A DNA stretch of 64,000 nt from Nitrogeniibacter sp050293885 (GTDB lineage: Bacteria > Pseudomonadota > Gammaproteobacteria > Burkholderiales > Rhodocyclaceae), in NCBI GenBank assembly GCA_050293885.1, contig JBNKNO010000003.1:1-64000 (forward strand), given 5' to 3'. The translations under genes and the position numbers were made by a program. Positions 51,257 through 60,311 of this stretch are shown in pieces. Below the pieces are notes generated by a model. The model was given only the letters and a program-made list of their open reading frames with translations, searched no databases and was not told the DNA's origin. How positions within the stretch are numbered: position 1 is the first letter of the stretch; each line of letters opens with the position of its first letter.

Positions 51257-52351
51257 ATGAAGCGCTACATCGTGGGCGGCGCCGTGCGCGACGCCTTGCT
51301 CGGCCTGCCGGTCAAGGATCGCGATTTCGTGGTCGTCGGCGCCACGCCGGAGGCCATGCTCGAACAGGGCTTCACGCCGGTCGGGCGTGACTTTCCCGTC
51401 TTTCTGCACCCGGACACCCATGAGGAATACGCGCTCGCGCGTACCGAGCGCAAGTCGGGCCATGGCTACACCGGCTTCGCCGTGCATGCCTCGCCCGAGG
51501 TGACACTCGAAGAGGATCTGCTGCGCCGCGATCTGACCATCAACGCCATCGCGCAGGACGAAAACGGCACGCTCATCGATCCCTACGGCGGGCAGGCCGA
51601 TCTGGTGGCGCGGTGTTTTCGCCATGTGAGCCCGGCCTTTGCCGAAGACCCGGTGCGCATTCTGCGTGTGGCGCGTTTTGCGGCCCGCTTCGAGGACTTC
51701 GCCGTGGCCGAGGAGACGCTCGCGCTGATGCGCGGCATGGTCGCGGCGGGTGAGGTCGATCATCTCGTGCCTGAACGCGTCTGGCAGGAGGTGTCGCGCG
51801 GGCTCATGGAAGCGGCGCCGATGCGCATGTTCGCGGTGCTGACCGAGTGCGGTGCGCTGGCGCGGTGCCTGCCGGAAGTCCATGCGCGTCACCAACGAGA
51901 CGCCGCCGGCATGCAAACCGCGCTGGCGTGTGCGGCCGAGCGCGAACTGGCCTTGCCGCTGCGCTGGGCGCTGTTGTTTGGCGACGATGCGCGGGCGGCC
52001 GAGCTTGCCAGCGAGCGCATGCGCGTGCCGCAGGCCTGCCGCGATCTGGCCATTTTGCTGGCGCAGCTCGGGCATCCCCTGAGCGAGGCCAGCGACGCAC
52101 ACGCACGGCTCGACATCATGAGTCGAAGCGATGCGTTCCGCCGTCCGGAGCGACTCACGGGGGTGCTCGATGGTGTTGCTTGCCGGCCCGATCTTCCGGT
52201 CGTCGATCGTGCGCGCTGGTTGCGCGCATTCGCGGCCGCGCGCAGCGTCGACGGTGGGGCCGTGGCCCGTGGCGTGACCGATCGTGCCGGTATCCCGGCG
52301 GCGATTCAGGCCGCCCGGCTGGCGGCGATCGAGGCGGCCGATCAACCCTGA
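51257..52351 (+). CDS. cca: CCA tRNA nucleotidyltransferase (class II, without HD domain)
   Basis: The 364-residue enzyme adds or repairs the 3' CCA of tRNA. It has IVGGAVRDALLG (motif A, metal-binding loop), KDRDFVVVGATPE, the flexible LARTERKSG and LRRDLTINAIA motifs, and DPVRILRVARFAARF. It is shorter than the 412-residue E. coli enzyme and I see no HD phosphohydrolase motif in the C-terminal part, so the phosphatase module is missing or reduced. Transcribed with the NDUFA9-like gene. Confidence 0.93.
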   Translation: MKRYIVGGAVRDALLGLPVKDRDFVVVGATPEAMLEQGFTPVGRDFPVFLHPDTHEEYALARTERKSGHGYTGFAVHASPEVTLEEDLLRRDLTINAIAQDENGTLIDPYGGQADLVARCFRHVSPAFAEDPVRILRVARFAARFEDFAVAEETLALMRGMVAAGEVDHLVPERVWQEVSRGLMEAAPMRMFAVLTECGALARCLPEVHARHQRDAAGMQTALACAAERELALPLRWALLFGDDARAAELASERMRVPQACRDLAILLAQLGHPLSEASDAHARLDIMSRSDAFRRPERLTGVLDGVACRPDLPVVDRARWLRAFAAARSVDGGAVARGVTDRAGIPAAIQAARLAAIEAADQP

Positions 52352-52442
52352 TGCATGTGCCGATTGTTCACCGGCCCGAATGTGACGCGCCAGTTTTCAA
52401 AACGATACCAACGCGGCGCCCCCGCCATGCCAGACTGAGCGC

Positions 52443-54325
52443 ATGAACAGCCGATGGGCCGGATTCTTGTGTGTGCTGATGCTGCTGGTGCCGTGCGCGC
52501 CGCGGGCAGACGCGAGCGCTGCCGTCCCCGATTTCGCCACGGTACGTGCGCACCATCGCACCACCGAAGGCCGCCTGGTCGATCGTGCCGGGGTGCCGCT
52601 GGCCGAACGTCGTGTCGGTTTCGAGGGGCGGCGGCTCGAATGGGTGTCGCTCGATGCGTTGTCACCGGCCATGAAAGAAGCGCTGCTCGAAGCCGAGGAC
52701 CGGCGCTTTTACGAGCATGGCGGCATCGATTGGCGCGCGTTTGCGGCCGCCGCCATCCAGAACCTCTGGTACGAGCATCCGCGCGGCGCCTCGACGCTGA
52801 CCATGCAGTTGGTCGGCTTGCTCGATCCGGCCTTGCATCCGGGCAATGGCCATGGTGGCCGGCGAACGCTCGAGCAAAAGTGGGATCAGGCCGTTGCCGC
52901 GCAGCAGATCGAGGCGCAGTGGAGCAAGGCCGACATTCTCGAGGCCTACCTCAATCTCGCGCCATTTCGCGGTGAATTGCTCGGCATTCACGCCGCGGCG
53001 CGCGCGTTGGTGGGCAAGGCGCCCGATACGCTCGACCGGGCAGAGGCATCGGTGCTGGCGGCCTTGCTGCGTGCGCCCAACGCCGCGCCACAGAAGGTGG
53101 CCTGGCGGGCTTGCGAACTGGTGGCGCGCATCGGTAGCCCCGAGTTGTGTGATCGCGCCCGCGCGCTGGCCGACAGGCTCGATCCGGTGCGCCTCGAACC
53201 TCGCTGGAACGATGCCCCGCATCTGGCACGGCGTCTGGTCACCGCGCCTGGCAGCGTGGTGCACACGGTGCTCGACGCGCACTGGCAGCGGCGCATGATC
53301 CGCGCGCTCGAAGACGCGGCGCCGGCACGTGCGGCCGTGATCGTGCTCGACAACGCCACGGGCGCGGTGCTGGCAGACGTCGGTGGCCTCAGCCCGGCGC
53401 ACCCCGATGCGACGACGCAGCGCTTTGCCGCGGGCGCGATGATGTGGCCGGTGTCGTGTGCGCTGGCGCTCGATACCACCGAAGTGACGGCCGCCACGCT
53501 GTTCGACATGCCGGCGCAGGCCGCCCCGGTCAGCCTGCGCGGAGCGCTCGTCGTCGGCCCGTTGCCGCTCGCGCTGAGGGCGCATGTGCCTGCTGCCAAG
53601 GAAGCCTTGATGATCGAAGTGCTGCGTGCTGGTGGTGCGGGCGCCCCGGCGCTTTCGCAGCTACGCATCGCCTTGCCGCAGCTCGCCGCGCTGGGCCGCA
53701 TGATGGCCGTCGATGGGCAGTGGCGCGCGCCCTACTGGTTGCCAACCTCAGCGAGTGTGCCGGTGCCGGTGATCTCGCCGATGGCGGCCTTCGTCGCCAG
53801 CGACCTGTTTGCGCGGGTGCGTTCGGCCGAAGTGGTAGCGGGCCGTTCGGCCTGGGCGGTCGGCAGCAATGCCGAGATCACCCTCGCGGTGTGGATGGAG
53901 ACGGGTGCCTCGGCGCCGCTCGAGGCGCGTACCTGGGTGGCCGGGCAACTGGCCGAGATGGGGGCATGGCCGCCCGAGCGCGTGGTGCCGAGTGGTGTGG
54001 TCCAGCGGCGCGTGCGCTTCGACGCCGGCCTGGAACCGGCGCGCGACGAATGGTTTCTGAAAGGCACGGCCACCGCGGTCGCCATGCCGCCCAGCCTGTC
54101 GGCCAGCATCGTGACCCCTGCGCAGCGCGCCATCGTCGGGGTGGACGACCTGGACGCCGATCGCGGGTTGTGGCTATCAGCCTCGAAAGACGATGCACGC
54201 CTGCACTGGCAGGTCGATGGTGTGCCCGCCGGCACGGGCGGGCGGGTACGCTGGGCGCCGATGCCGGGTTTGCATCGCGTTGAATTGCTCGATTCGGTGG
54301 GGCGCCAGGTCGACGCGGTGGATTT
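52443..54325 (+). CDS. pbpC: PBP1C-like penicillin-binding protein with eroded transpeptidase domain, 3' end in gap
   Basis: The visible 627 residues start with a signal anchor (FLCVLMLLVPCAP). A complete glycosyltransferase family 51 domain follows, with AEDRRFYEHGGID near residue 80 and STLTMQLVG. The later transpeptidase region aligns around RFAAGAMMWPVSCALALD, but the catalytic S-x-x-K of PBP1C enzymes is replaced by an M-M-W stretch. The K-T-G-T-S motif is also missing (GRSAWAVG remains). The C-terminal BiPBP-like domain follows (VPSGVVQRRVRFDAGLEP). It therefore looks like a monofunctional glycosyltransferase. The last few residues lie in the gap at 54326. Confidence 0.85.
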
Positions 54326-54393
54326 NNNNNNNNNNNNNNNNNNNNNNNNNNNNNNNNNNNNNNNNNNNNNNNNNNNNNNNNNNNNNNNNNNNN
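54326..54393. other. Assembly gap (68 N)
   Basis: The N run lies between the 3' end of pbpC (plus) and the 3' end of the DUF2905 gene (minus). Both proteins are nearly complete, so the missing piece is probably small. Confidence 0.95.
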
Positions 54394-54575
54394 AGCCAGG
54401 CCAGTAGCGACAGCAGGATGGTGCTGGTAAAGGGCAGGTGCCAGCGGCGCCCGCCGCGTTGCAAGGTGATGTCGCCCGGCAGCCGGCCGAGCGGCAGATG
54501 CCGGCTCAACAGGGGCCGGAGGCCGCCGAGCAGGGCAACGACGATCAGTATGGAAACCAGCCATTTGAGCAGCAT
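54394..54575 (-). CDS. DUF2905 family small membrane protein, 3' end in gap
   Basis: The 60 visible residues, LKWLVSILIVVALLGGLRPLL then LPLGRLPGDITLQRGGRRWHLP and a second hydrophobic stretch, match the DUF2905 family of about 65-70-residue proteins with two membrane helices. Only the last few codons are missing. Start ATG 54575. Function unknown. Confidence 0.85.
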
Positions 54576-54780
54576 GCGCGATCCGGGGTGGGGCAGCTAT
54601 CGACCGTTGAAGAGTGTGCGAGATTACACGATAGGGGGCGTGTGACGAGGGTTTTCCGCATGGTGAAACGCGAGAAATTCGGGTACGGTCGAGAGCAAAG
54701 CGTGTGACTGTTCGCCCGTGTGTCAGGACAGACGTGATCGAAGCGGCATCATGGTCGCGTCGTCCGTTCAGGAGAAGAAG

Positions 54781-55587
54781 ATGAATCGCAATCGGTTCGG
54801 TGACCTGGAAGTGATTGCACGTACGCCACCGACGCCCACCGAATTCCCCCCCTTGCTGTTCGTGCACGGGGCTTACTCCGCCGCCTGGTGCTGGGAAGAG
54901 CACTTCCTGCCGTGGTTTGCCGAGGCAGGCTTCGCCTGCTACGCGCTCTCCCTGTCTGGCCATGGGCACAGTCGCCGAAGCGGTATGCTCGACAGTTTGA
55001 GCATCGAGGACTACGTGAACGACGTGGCCGAGGTGGTTGAGGCGATGCCGGCGCCCCCGGTGCTGATTGGCCATTCCATGGGCGGTTTCGTGGTGCAGAA
55101 GTATCTCGAACGCGTCGACGTGCCCGGCGTGGTGCTGATGGCTTCGGTGCCACCCCAGGGCTTGTGGTCATCGGCGCTCGGGCTGATGTTCAACAAGCCG
55201 ACCTTGCTGCAGGATCTCAACAACATGCTCGATGGGAAGACGCCCAGCCTCGAGAGCGTGCGCGACGCCCTGTTCTATCAGCCGATCAATGCGGACGACT
55301 TGATGACTTTCTGCCAGAAGTCGCAGCCCGAATCGCACCGTGCCCTGTGGGACATGACGCTGTTCGACCTGCCGCATGTGTCGCGCATGGCGAAGGTGCC
55401 CATGCTGGTGCTGGGTGCGTCGGAGGATCGCCTCATCCCGCCGTCGCTGGTGAAGCGTACCGGGCAGACCTACTGTGTCGAGGCGGAGATTTTCGAGGAT
55501 ATGGGCCATGCCATGATGCTTGAGCGCGACTGGGCGCTCGTGGCAAAACGCATACTCGCGTGGCTCAAGGCAGAAATAGTCGATTGA
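54781..55587 (+). CDS. Alpha/beta hydrolase
   Basis: The 268-residue enzyme has LLFVHGAYSAAWCWEEHFLPWFAEAG at the oxyanion region and the nucleophile Ser in GHSMGGFV near residue 102. The acid is in GASEDRLIPP and the His in DMGHAMMLE, so the triad is intact. The fold resembles esterases or C-C hydrolases with a small lid. ATG 54781 follows CAGGAG at a good spacing, while the longer frame from 54718 has none. Substrate unknown. A 205-base spacer without features precedes it. Confidence 0.85.
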   Translation: MNRNRFGDLEVIARTPPTPTEFPPLLFVHGAYSAAWCWEEHFLPWFAEAGFACYALSLSGHGHSRRSGMLDSLSIEDYVNDVAEVVEAMPAPPVLIGHSMGGFVVQKYLERVDVPGVVLMASVPPQGLWSSALGLMFNKPTLLQDLNNMLDGKTPSLESVRDALFYQPINADDLMTFCQKSQPESHRALWDMTLFDLPHVSRMAKVPMLVLGASEDRLIPPSLVKRTGQTYCVEAEIFEDMGHAMMLERDWALVAKRILAWLKAEIVD

Positions 55588-55677
55588 TCGTGCGCTTTTT
55601 CATGGCGTGCATGGCGGACCGCTTTCACCATGGCATGACGATGACCTGCCCTCGACAGGGTCACACAGGAGACACCG

Positions 55678-55875
55678 ATGGCCAGCTACGACAAGTCGGA
55701 CCCAACCGACGATGCTGATTACGACGATACCGTGCTCGATTCCGGCTGGATGCCTCAGCCCGACGCGGTGAGCCCCGAGCCGCCCGCACATCAGCCCCGC
55801 CCCAGCGATGTGGCGAGCGATGACGCCGATGCCTTCTTGCAGATTGTCTATCGCAGTCAGGGCAGTATCGACTGA
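55678..55875 (+). CDS. Small acidic protein of unknown function
   Basis: A 65-residue, strongly acidic frame (ASYDKSDPTDDADYDDTVLD at its start) follows an AGGAGA ribosome site 8 bases before ATG 55678. Proline-rich sequence follows, then DDADAFLQIVYRSQGSID. I recognise no domain. The good ribosome site and the fit between neighbours support expression. It lies 90 bases after the hydrolase stop. Confidence 0.55.
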   Translation: MASYDKSDPTDDADYDDTVLDSGWMPQPDAVSPEPPAHQPRPSDVASDDADAFLQIVYRSQGSID

Positions 55876-55904
55876 GCGATTCCGACCGCTGATACCGGTT
55901 GCGC

Positions 55905-57062
55905 CTACAAGGTGTGGAGCCGGTCGCCACGGCGGAAACCGAGCAGGGGCTCCGCCAGGCCCTTGCCGACGGCAAGTACCTTGAACAACTCTCCCATTTC
56001 CTGCGGCGTGGTCAGTCGCTGGACGGCGCGCGCGGCGCGAATGTAGTCGGGTTGCGTCTGGTCGCCGCGTTCGGCGAGGCGTTCGAGAACGCCGCAGTTG
56101 AACAGGAACGCGGCCTGGTTGGTATAGCCGTAGATCTCCAGCCCGCCTTTGTGGGCGCCTTCCGCCATGGCGGTGAAGTCGACAAAGGCCGTGATGTCGT
56201 TCAGCCCGGGCCACTTGAACGGGTCGCCGTGGGCTTGATGGCGGAAGTAGCACAGCAAGGTGCCGTTGCTGCGGCTGGGCAGGTAGTACTCGGCGCGCGG
56301 GTAGCCGTAGTCGATCATCAGCAAGGCGCCCTGTTCGAGCCGCGCGCCCCAGTCGGCCATCCACGCCGGTCCGGCCAGATTCAGTTCGCTCACATATTCG
56401 CCTTCGACCGGCATGGGCGCGCCGAGGCGTTCGGCCGCCGCCTGCAGGCGCGCGCTGGCTGACTTGTCGGACCACGCAAAGCCGCCATCCTCCCAGGCAA
56501 CCCCCCGTTCGAACAGCGCGCCATCGCGCCACACGAGCAAATGCACCGGCATCACGTCGAGCACTTCGTTGGCGACCACGGCGCCGCTGAAGTGTTCGGG
56601 CAGGGCATCGATCCACATCACGCGCGGGGCGAGATGCGGTGCGCGCGCAGCCAGCGTCTCCGCCTGGCGTTGGCGCAGTTCGCCCGATACTTCGAGAATC
56701 GAATAGCGCGTTGGCGTCTGGCCGAGGCGCTCGAGTTCAAGCAACAGGTCCGCCGCCAGATGCCCGGTGCCGGCGCCCACTTCGAGCACCTCGGGGGCAC
56801 TCTGAGCGGTGATCTCGGCCACTTGCGCGGCCAGCGCCTGACCGAACAGGGGCGTGAGCTCGGGGGAGGTGATGAAATCGCCTTCGGCACCGAATTTCTG
56901 CGCACCGCCGCTGTAGTAGCCGAGGCCGGCGGTGTACAGCGCGTCGTGCATGTAGTCGGCAAAGCTGATCCAGCCGTTCGCCGCGTCGATGCGCGCGCGC
57001 ACGCGTTCGACCAGGGCGTTGCTTTGGGCGAGGGCGTGCGGGGTCGGTTCGGGCAGCTTCAT
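55905..57062 (-). CDS. SAM-dependent methyltransferase, MidA/NDUFAF7 family (COG1565)
   Basis: The 385-residue protein has GDFITSPELTPLFGQALA, the SAM loop LEVGAGTGHLAADLL near residue 100, VVANEVLDVMPVH and LMIDYGYPRAEYY, all standard for the MidA family. The human homologue NDUFAF7 methylates an arginine of complex I, and the bacterial target is unknown. ATG 57062 gives the usual family length. The gene is convergent with the small acidic gene and divergent from the pteridine reductase gene. Confidence 0.9.
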   Translation of the reverse strand: MKLPEPTPHALAQSNALVERVRARIDAANGWISFADYMHDALYTAGLGYYSGGAQKFGAEGDFITSPELTPLFGQALAAQVAEITAQSAPEVLEVGAGTGHLAADLLLELERLGQTPTRYSILEVSGELRQRQAETLAARAPHLAPRVMWIDALPEHFSGAVVANEVLDVMPVHLLVWRDGALFERGVAWEDGGFAWSDKSASARLQAAAERLGAPMPVEGEYVSELNLAGPAWMADWGARLEQGALLMIDYGYPRAEYYLPSRSNGTLLCYFRHQAHGDPFKWPGLNDITAFVDFTAMAEGAHKGGLEIYGYTNQAAFLFNCGVLERLAERGDQTQPDYIRAARAVQRLTTPQEMGELFKVLAVGKGLAEPLLGFRRGDRLHTL

Positions 57063-57180
57063 CGGCGGTGGGGAATGGGGAAAAGGGGCGAGTCTACCGC
57101 CGTGTGGCGGGCTTGTCGCCACCTGTCCGCCCAGGCCTTTGTGATACAAGATCAGTTCTGATGATTCTGGAGAAAACTTC

Positions 57181-57930
57181 GTGACCGATACCGCTCAAGC
57201 GCCGGTTGTGCTGGTAACGGGGGCGGCGCGTCGGGTCGGGGCATGCATCGCGCGCAACTTGCATGCTGCGGGCGCCCGGGTCGCCTTGCATTGCCGGCAG
57301 TCGATTGGCGCGGCTGATGCGCTCGCGGCCGAATTCAACGGTGTTCGCGCGGGTTCCGCCGCCGTCTTTTGCGCTGACTTGCTCGATGTTTCGTTGATGC
57401 CGGCGTTGGTGTCATCGGTGGTGGATACCTTCGGGCGGCTCGACGCGCTGGTCAACAACGCCTCCAGCTTTTACCCGACGCCGGTGGGCGCGACCGACAC
57501 GCAGGCATGGGAAGACCTGATGGGCTCGAATTTGCGGGCACCGTACTTCCTCATGCAGGCGGCGGCTCCCCATCTCACTACCGCCAAGGGGGCGGTGGTG
57601 AACATCGTCGATATTCACGCGGAGCGCCCCTTGCCCGGTTACCCGGTCTATAGCGCCGCCAAGGCCGGCCTGCTCGGCCTCACGCGCGCCATGGCCATTG
57701 AACTGGCCCCCGACGTGCGTGTGAATGGCGTGGCGCCCGGGGCGGTGATGTGGCCGGACGACAAACAGTTTCCTGACGGGGAGCGCGAGGCGATCGTCGC
57801 GCACACCTTGCTAAAAAAGGCCGGGCGGCCGCAGGACATTGCCGGGGCCGTGCGTTTCTTGCTTTTCGACGCGCCCTACGTCACCGGTCAGATTCTCGCC
57901 GTCGATGGCGGGCGAAGTGCACACCTTTGA
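57181..57930 (+). CDS. Pteridine reductase-like short-chain dehydrogenase (FolM/PTR1 type)
   Basis: This 249-residue SDR has TGAARRVGACIAR, typical of pteridine reductases (T-G-x-x-x-R-x-G). It also has NNASSFYPTP, the catalytic Asp region VDIHAERPLPGYPVYSAAKAG with Y-x3-K, and GAVMWPD near the substrate loop. Family members reduce dihydromonapterin or dihydrofolate. GTG 57181 follows GGAG at an 8-base spacing. It is read towards ttcA. Confidence 0.85.
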   Translation: MTDTAQAPVVLVTGAARRVGACIARNLHAAGARVALHCRQSIGAADALAAEFNGVRAGSAAVFCADLLDVSLMPALVSSVVDTFGRLDALVNNASSFYPTPVGATDTQAWEDLMGSNLRAPYFLMQAAAPHLTTAKGAVVNIVDIHAERPLPGYPVYSAAKAGLLGLTRAMAIELAPDVRVNGVAPGAVMWPDDKQFPDGEREAIVAHTLLKKAGRPQDIAGAVRFLLFDAPYVTGQILAVDGGRSAHL

Positions 57931-57944
57931 CGAAATCCGTTGAT

Positions 57945-57971
57945 TTGACGGGTTTTTGCTGCGGGTATAAT
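57945..57971 (+). promoter_or_regulatory. TTGACG / TATAAT promoter-like pair overlapping the ttcA start
   Basis: TTGACG (57945-57950) and a perfect TATAAT (57966-57971) are 15 bases apart, short of the ideal 17. The last two bases of the -10 box are the first two of the annotated ATG. Transcripts from here would begin after that ATG. Confidence 0.45.
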
Positions 57972-58908
57972 GACGCGGTTTTCCGATCGGGTGGTGCGCA
58001 TCATCGAAACGTCACAGTTGTCGGCCGAGGGCCGCTATTCCAACACCTTCCTGCGCCTCAAAAAGAAGCTTGAGCGTGCAGTGGGCACGGCTATCGCCGA
58101 CTTCAACATGATTGAAGATGGCGATACGGTGATGGTGTGTGTGTCGGGCGGCAAGGACTCCTTCTCGCTGCTGTCGATTCTGCTCGCCTTGCGCGAGCGG
58201 GCACCGGTGGATTTTCGCGTCGTGGCGATGAATCTGGACCAGAAGCAGCCCGGATTTCCCGATCATGTGTTGCCGGCCTACTTCGAGTCGTTGGGCGTCG
58301 AGTATCGCATCGTCACCGAGGACACCTATTCGATCGTCAAGGAAAAAATTCCAGAGGGAAAGACCACCTGTTCGCTTTGTTCCCGCTTGCGTCGCGGCAT
58401 CATCTACAAGACGGCAAAAGCGGTCGGCGCGACCAAGATCGCGCTGGGCCATCATCGCGACGACATGATCGAGACCCTGTTCCTGAACCTGTTCTTTGGC
58501 GGCCGGCTCAAGGCCATGCCGCCCAAGCTGGTCAGCGACGACGGCGAGCATATGGTGATCCGGCCGTTGGCCTATTGCGCTGAAAGCGAAATCGCGCGTT
58601 TCGCCCGTGCCATGCAGTACCCGATCATTCCCTGCAATTTGTGTGGATCGCAGGAAAATGCCCAGCGTCAGCAGATCAAACAGATGCTGCAGACTTGGGC
58701 CCGCGAGCATCCGGGACGGATCGAGTCGATTTGTACGGCGATGCAGCATGTGGTGCCGTCCCATCTGGCAGACCGCGCGCTGTTCGACTTTGCCGGGCTG
58801 ACCCGCGGGGTGCCGGTCGAAGAAGGTGATACCGCCTTCGATCCGCCGGAACTGTCACCGCCGGCCGCGAAGCAGCCCGTTGTCTTGCACTTGGCGTCGG
58901 ATCATTGA
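57970..58908 (+). CDS. ttcA: tRNA 2-thiocytidine biosynthesis protein TtcA
   Basis: The 312-residue enzyme thiolates cytidine 32 of certain tRNAs using a 4Fe-4S cluster and ATP. It has the PP-loop SGGKDS near residue 59, CSLC near 134 and CNLC near 222 for the cluster, and GHHRDD. The annotated ATG lies inside a consensus -10 box, so the true start could be GTG at 57991 or 57994, removing seven or eight residues outside the conserved fold. E. coli TtcA has a comparable variable N-terminus. Confidence 0.95.
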   Translation: MTRFSDRVVRIIETSQLSAEGRYSNTFLRLKKKLERAVGTAIADFNMIEDGDTVMVCVSGGKDSFSLLSILLALRERAPVDFRVVAMNLDQKQPGFPDHVLPAYFESLGVEYRIVTEDTYSIVKEKIPEGKTTCSLCSRLRRGIIYKTAKAVGATKIALGHHRDDMIETLFLNLFFGGRLKAMPPKLVSDDGEHMVIRPLAYCAESEIARFARAMQYPIIPCNLCGSQENAQRQQIKQMLQTWAREHPGRIESICTAMQHVVPSHLADRALFDFAGLTRGVPVEEGDTAFDPPELSPPAAKQPVVLHLASDH

Positions 58909-59023
58909 TGCTTCATTATTCACTTGCACCTGCGTGGTCATTGACCGATGATGGGCTCCCGGAAATGCCGAAGCGCTTGTCGTCAACACGCAGGGATGCA
59001 TCTAGATTTATGCGCGATCATTC

Positions 59024-59893
59024 ATGACAGAACAACGTAACGTTTGCGTGATGTACGCCGAACTGGTCGGTGGAGAACGGCTGGCAGCGCTGCTGAGCGA
59101 AACCGAAGCCGGGCACGCCGTCGAACGCAGCATGAACCGCATCGAGCGGGTTGTGGAGGGGCACGGAGGTGTCCTGTTGCGTCGCGCATCCGACGAGATC
59201 TGTGTCGCGTTCGACAAGTGCGATGCTGCGGTGCTCGCCGCCAATGAAATGGTGGACCGTGTCGCAAGTTTGCCGCCGGTTCGCGGCGTGCGCCTCGGTA
59301 TTCGCCTGGGCCTGCACTTCGGGGCGATGGAAGATGACACGCCGCCGGCGGGCGAAGCATTGGCGGTGGCCATGCGTCTGGCCGGGATGGCGCAGGCAGG
59401 GCAGGCGCTCATCAGTGGAGCCACGGTGTTGCTCCTGTCGCCGGGCTCTCGTCAGTTCATTCGCGAGCGTGGCGAACACGGCATGAAGGTCGAAGGGTTC
59501 GAGTGGCCGGTGTATGCACTGGCCGGACGCGCGGGGATGGCGACGTCAATTCCGCCCGCGGCGCGGGTGTCTCAGCGATTGCGGGTGAGCCACCAGCAGG
59601 ACGTGCACATGATCGAGGAATTGCGGCCGATTCTGCTGATGGGCCGCGAAATGGGCAATGACGTGGTGGTGATCGATCCGAGAACCTCTCGCCAGCATGC
59701 ACGTATCGAGCGTCGCCGCGAAGGTTTCTTTGTCGTTGATCAGAGTACCAACGGCACCTTCATTGCGAACGATGGCGGCGGTGAGCAGTGCATCCGTGGG
59801 GGTGAGGCGATGCTGGCGGGCCAGGGGCGCATCGGTTGCGGTTTTTCCGCGATGGAAACCGAAAGGGATCTGGTTTTCTACGAGATTGTCTGA
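59024..59893 (+). CDS. Adenylate cyclase-like domain fused to an FHA domain
   Basis: The 289-residue protein starts with a class III cyclase homology region: CVMYAELVGGERL (strand 1), LRRASDEICVAF (strand 2-3 metal hairpin) and IRLGLHFGAME. An FHA phosphothreonine-binding domain from about residue 200 follows (MGREMGNDVVV, SRQHARIERR, DQSTNGTFI). The first metal-binding Asp position is Glu (AELVG), so catalytic ability is uncertain and it may be a regulatory cyclase homologue. A bidirectional terminator follows 27 bases after the stop. Confidence 0.8.
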   Translation: MTEQRNVCVMYAELVGGERLAALLSETEAGHAVERSMNRIERVVEGHGGVLLRRASDEICVAFDKCDAAVLAANEMVDRVASLPPVRGVRLGIRLGLHFGAMEDDTPPAGEALAVAMRLAGMAQAGQALISGATVLLLSPGSRQFIRERGEHGMKVEGFEWPVYALAGRAGMATSIPPAARVSQRLRVSHQQDVHMIEELRPILLMGREMGNDVVVIDPRTSRQHARIERRREGFFVVDQSTNGTFIANDGGGEQCIRGGEAMLAGQGRIGCGFSAMETERDLVFYEIV

Positions 59894-59919
59894 GGTCTGC
59901 GGCGACGACGCCGTTCGAT

Positions 59920-59948
59920 AAAAATGGGCGCTGCGGGCGCCCATTTTT
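59920..59948. terminator. Bidirectional rho-independent terminator
   Basis: AAAAATGGGCGC (59920-59931) and its reverse complement GCGCCCATTTTT (59937-59948) form a 12-bp stem with a TGCGG loop. A-T arms at both ends give U-tracts in either direction. It serves the convergent cyclase-FHA and psiF genes. Confidence 0.9.
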
Positions 59949-59954
59949 CATGAT

Positions 59955-60185
59955 TCAGGAAGGCTTCTTTGGTACCGGCGGGGTTTTCACGGCGGCCTTG
60001 TCTGCGCGATGCTCGCCGGATAGGCAGGTCTTCATGAACGCCTTGCGCGCGTCGCCTTTGAGGGCCTTTGTCTTGGCCGTCTTGTTGCAGTTGCGCATGC
60101 GTTCGTGCTGTGGATTCTCGGCCGCCATCGCCGAAACTGCGGAACAGGTAAAGATGAAGGCCAAAGCCTGGATGAATGTGCGCAT
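59955..60185 (-). CDS. PsiF-repeat secreted protein
   Basis: The 76-residue protein has a signal peptide (RTFIQALAFIFTCSAVSAMA). One PsiF-like motif follows (RMRNCNKTAKTKALKGD then ARKAFMKTCLS), with the paired cysteines of the family, and a lysine/proline tail. In E. coli psiF is induced by phosphate starvation, but its function is unknown. ATG 60185 is chosen over 60212 because it starts the signal peptide. Confidence 0.8.
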   Translation of the reverse strand: MRTFIQALAFIFTCSAVSAMAAENPQHERMRNCNKTAKTKALKGDARKAFMKTCLSGEHRADKAAVKTPPVPKKPS

Positions 60186-60311
60186 GCGCTTGCTCCCGTA
60201 TCTAAATGTCATTGTGGTGACGCAAGCGTATCCGGCATGGGTGGCGCGAGCAAATAACTATGTCACTGTCATGGGGGTGCTGTTGTGCTACCCACGCCTG
60301 TCGTATTTTTA

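Noticed and set aside
60186..60290. Pho box upstream of psiF
   Set aside because: One CTGTCAT-like half-site is present, but the second half at the 11-base repeat distance (TAACTAT) does not match.
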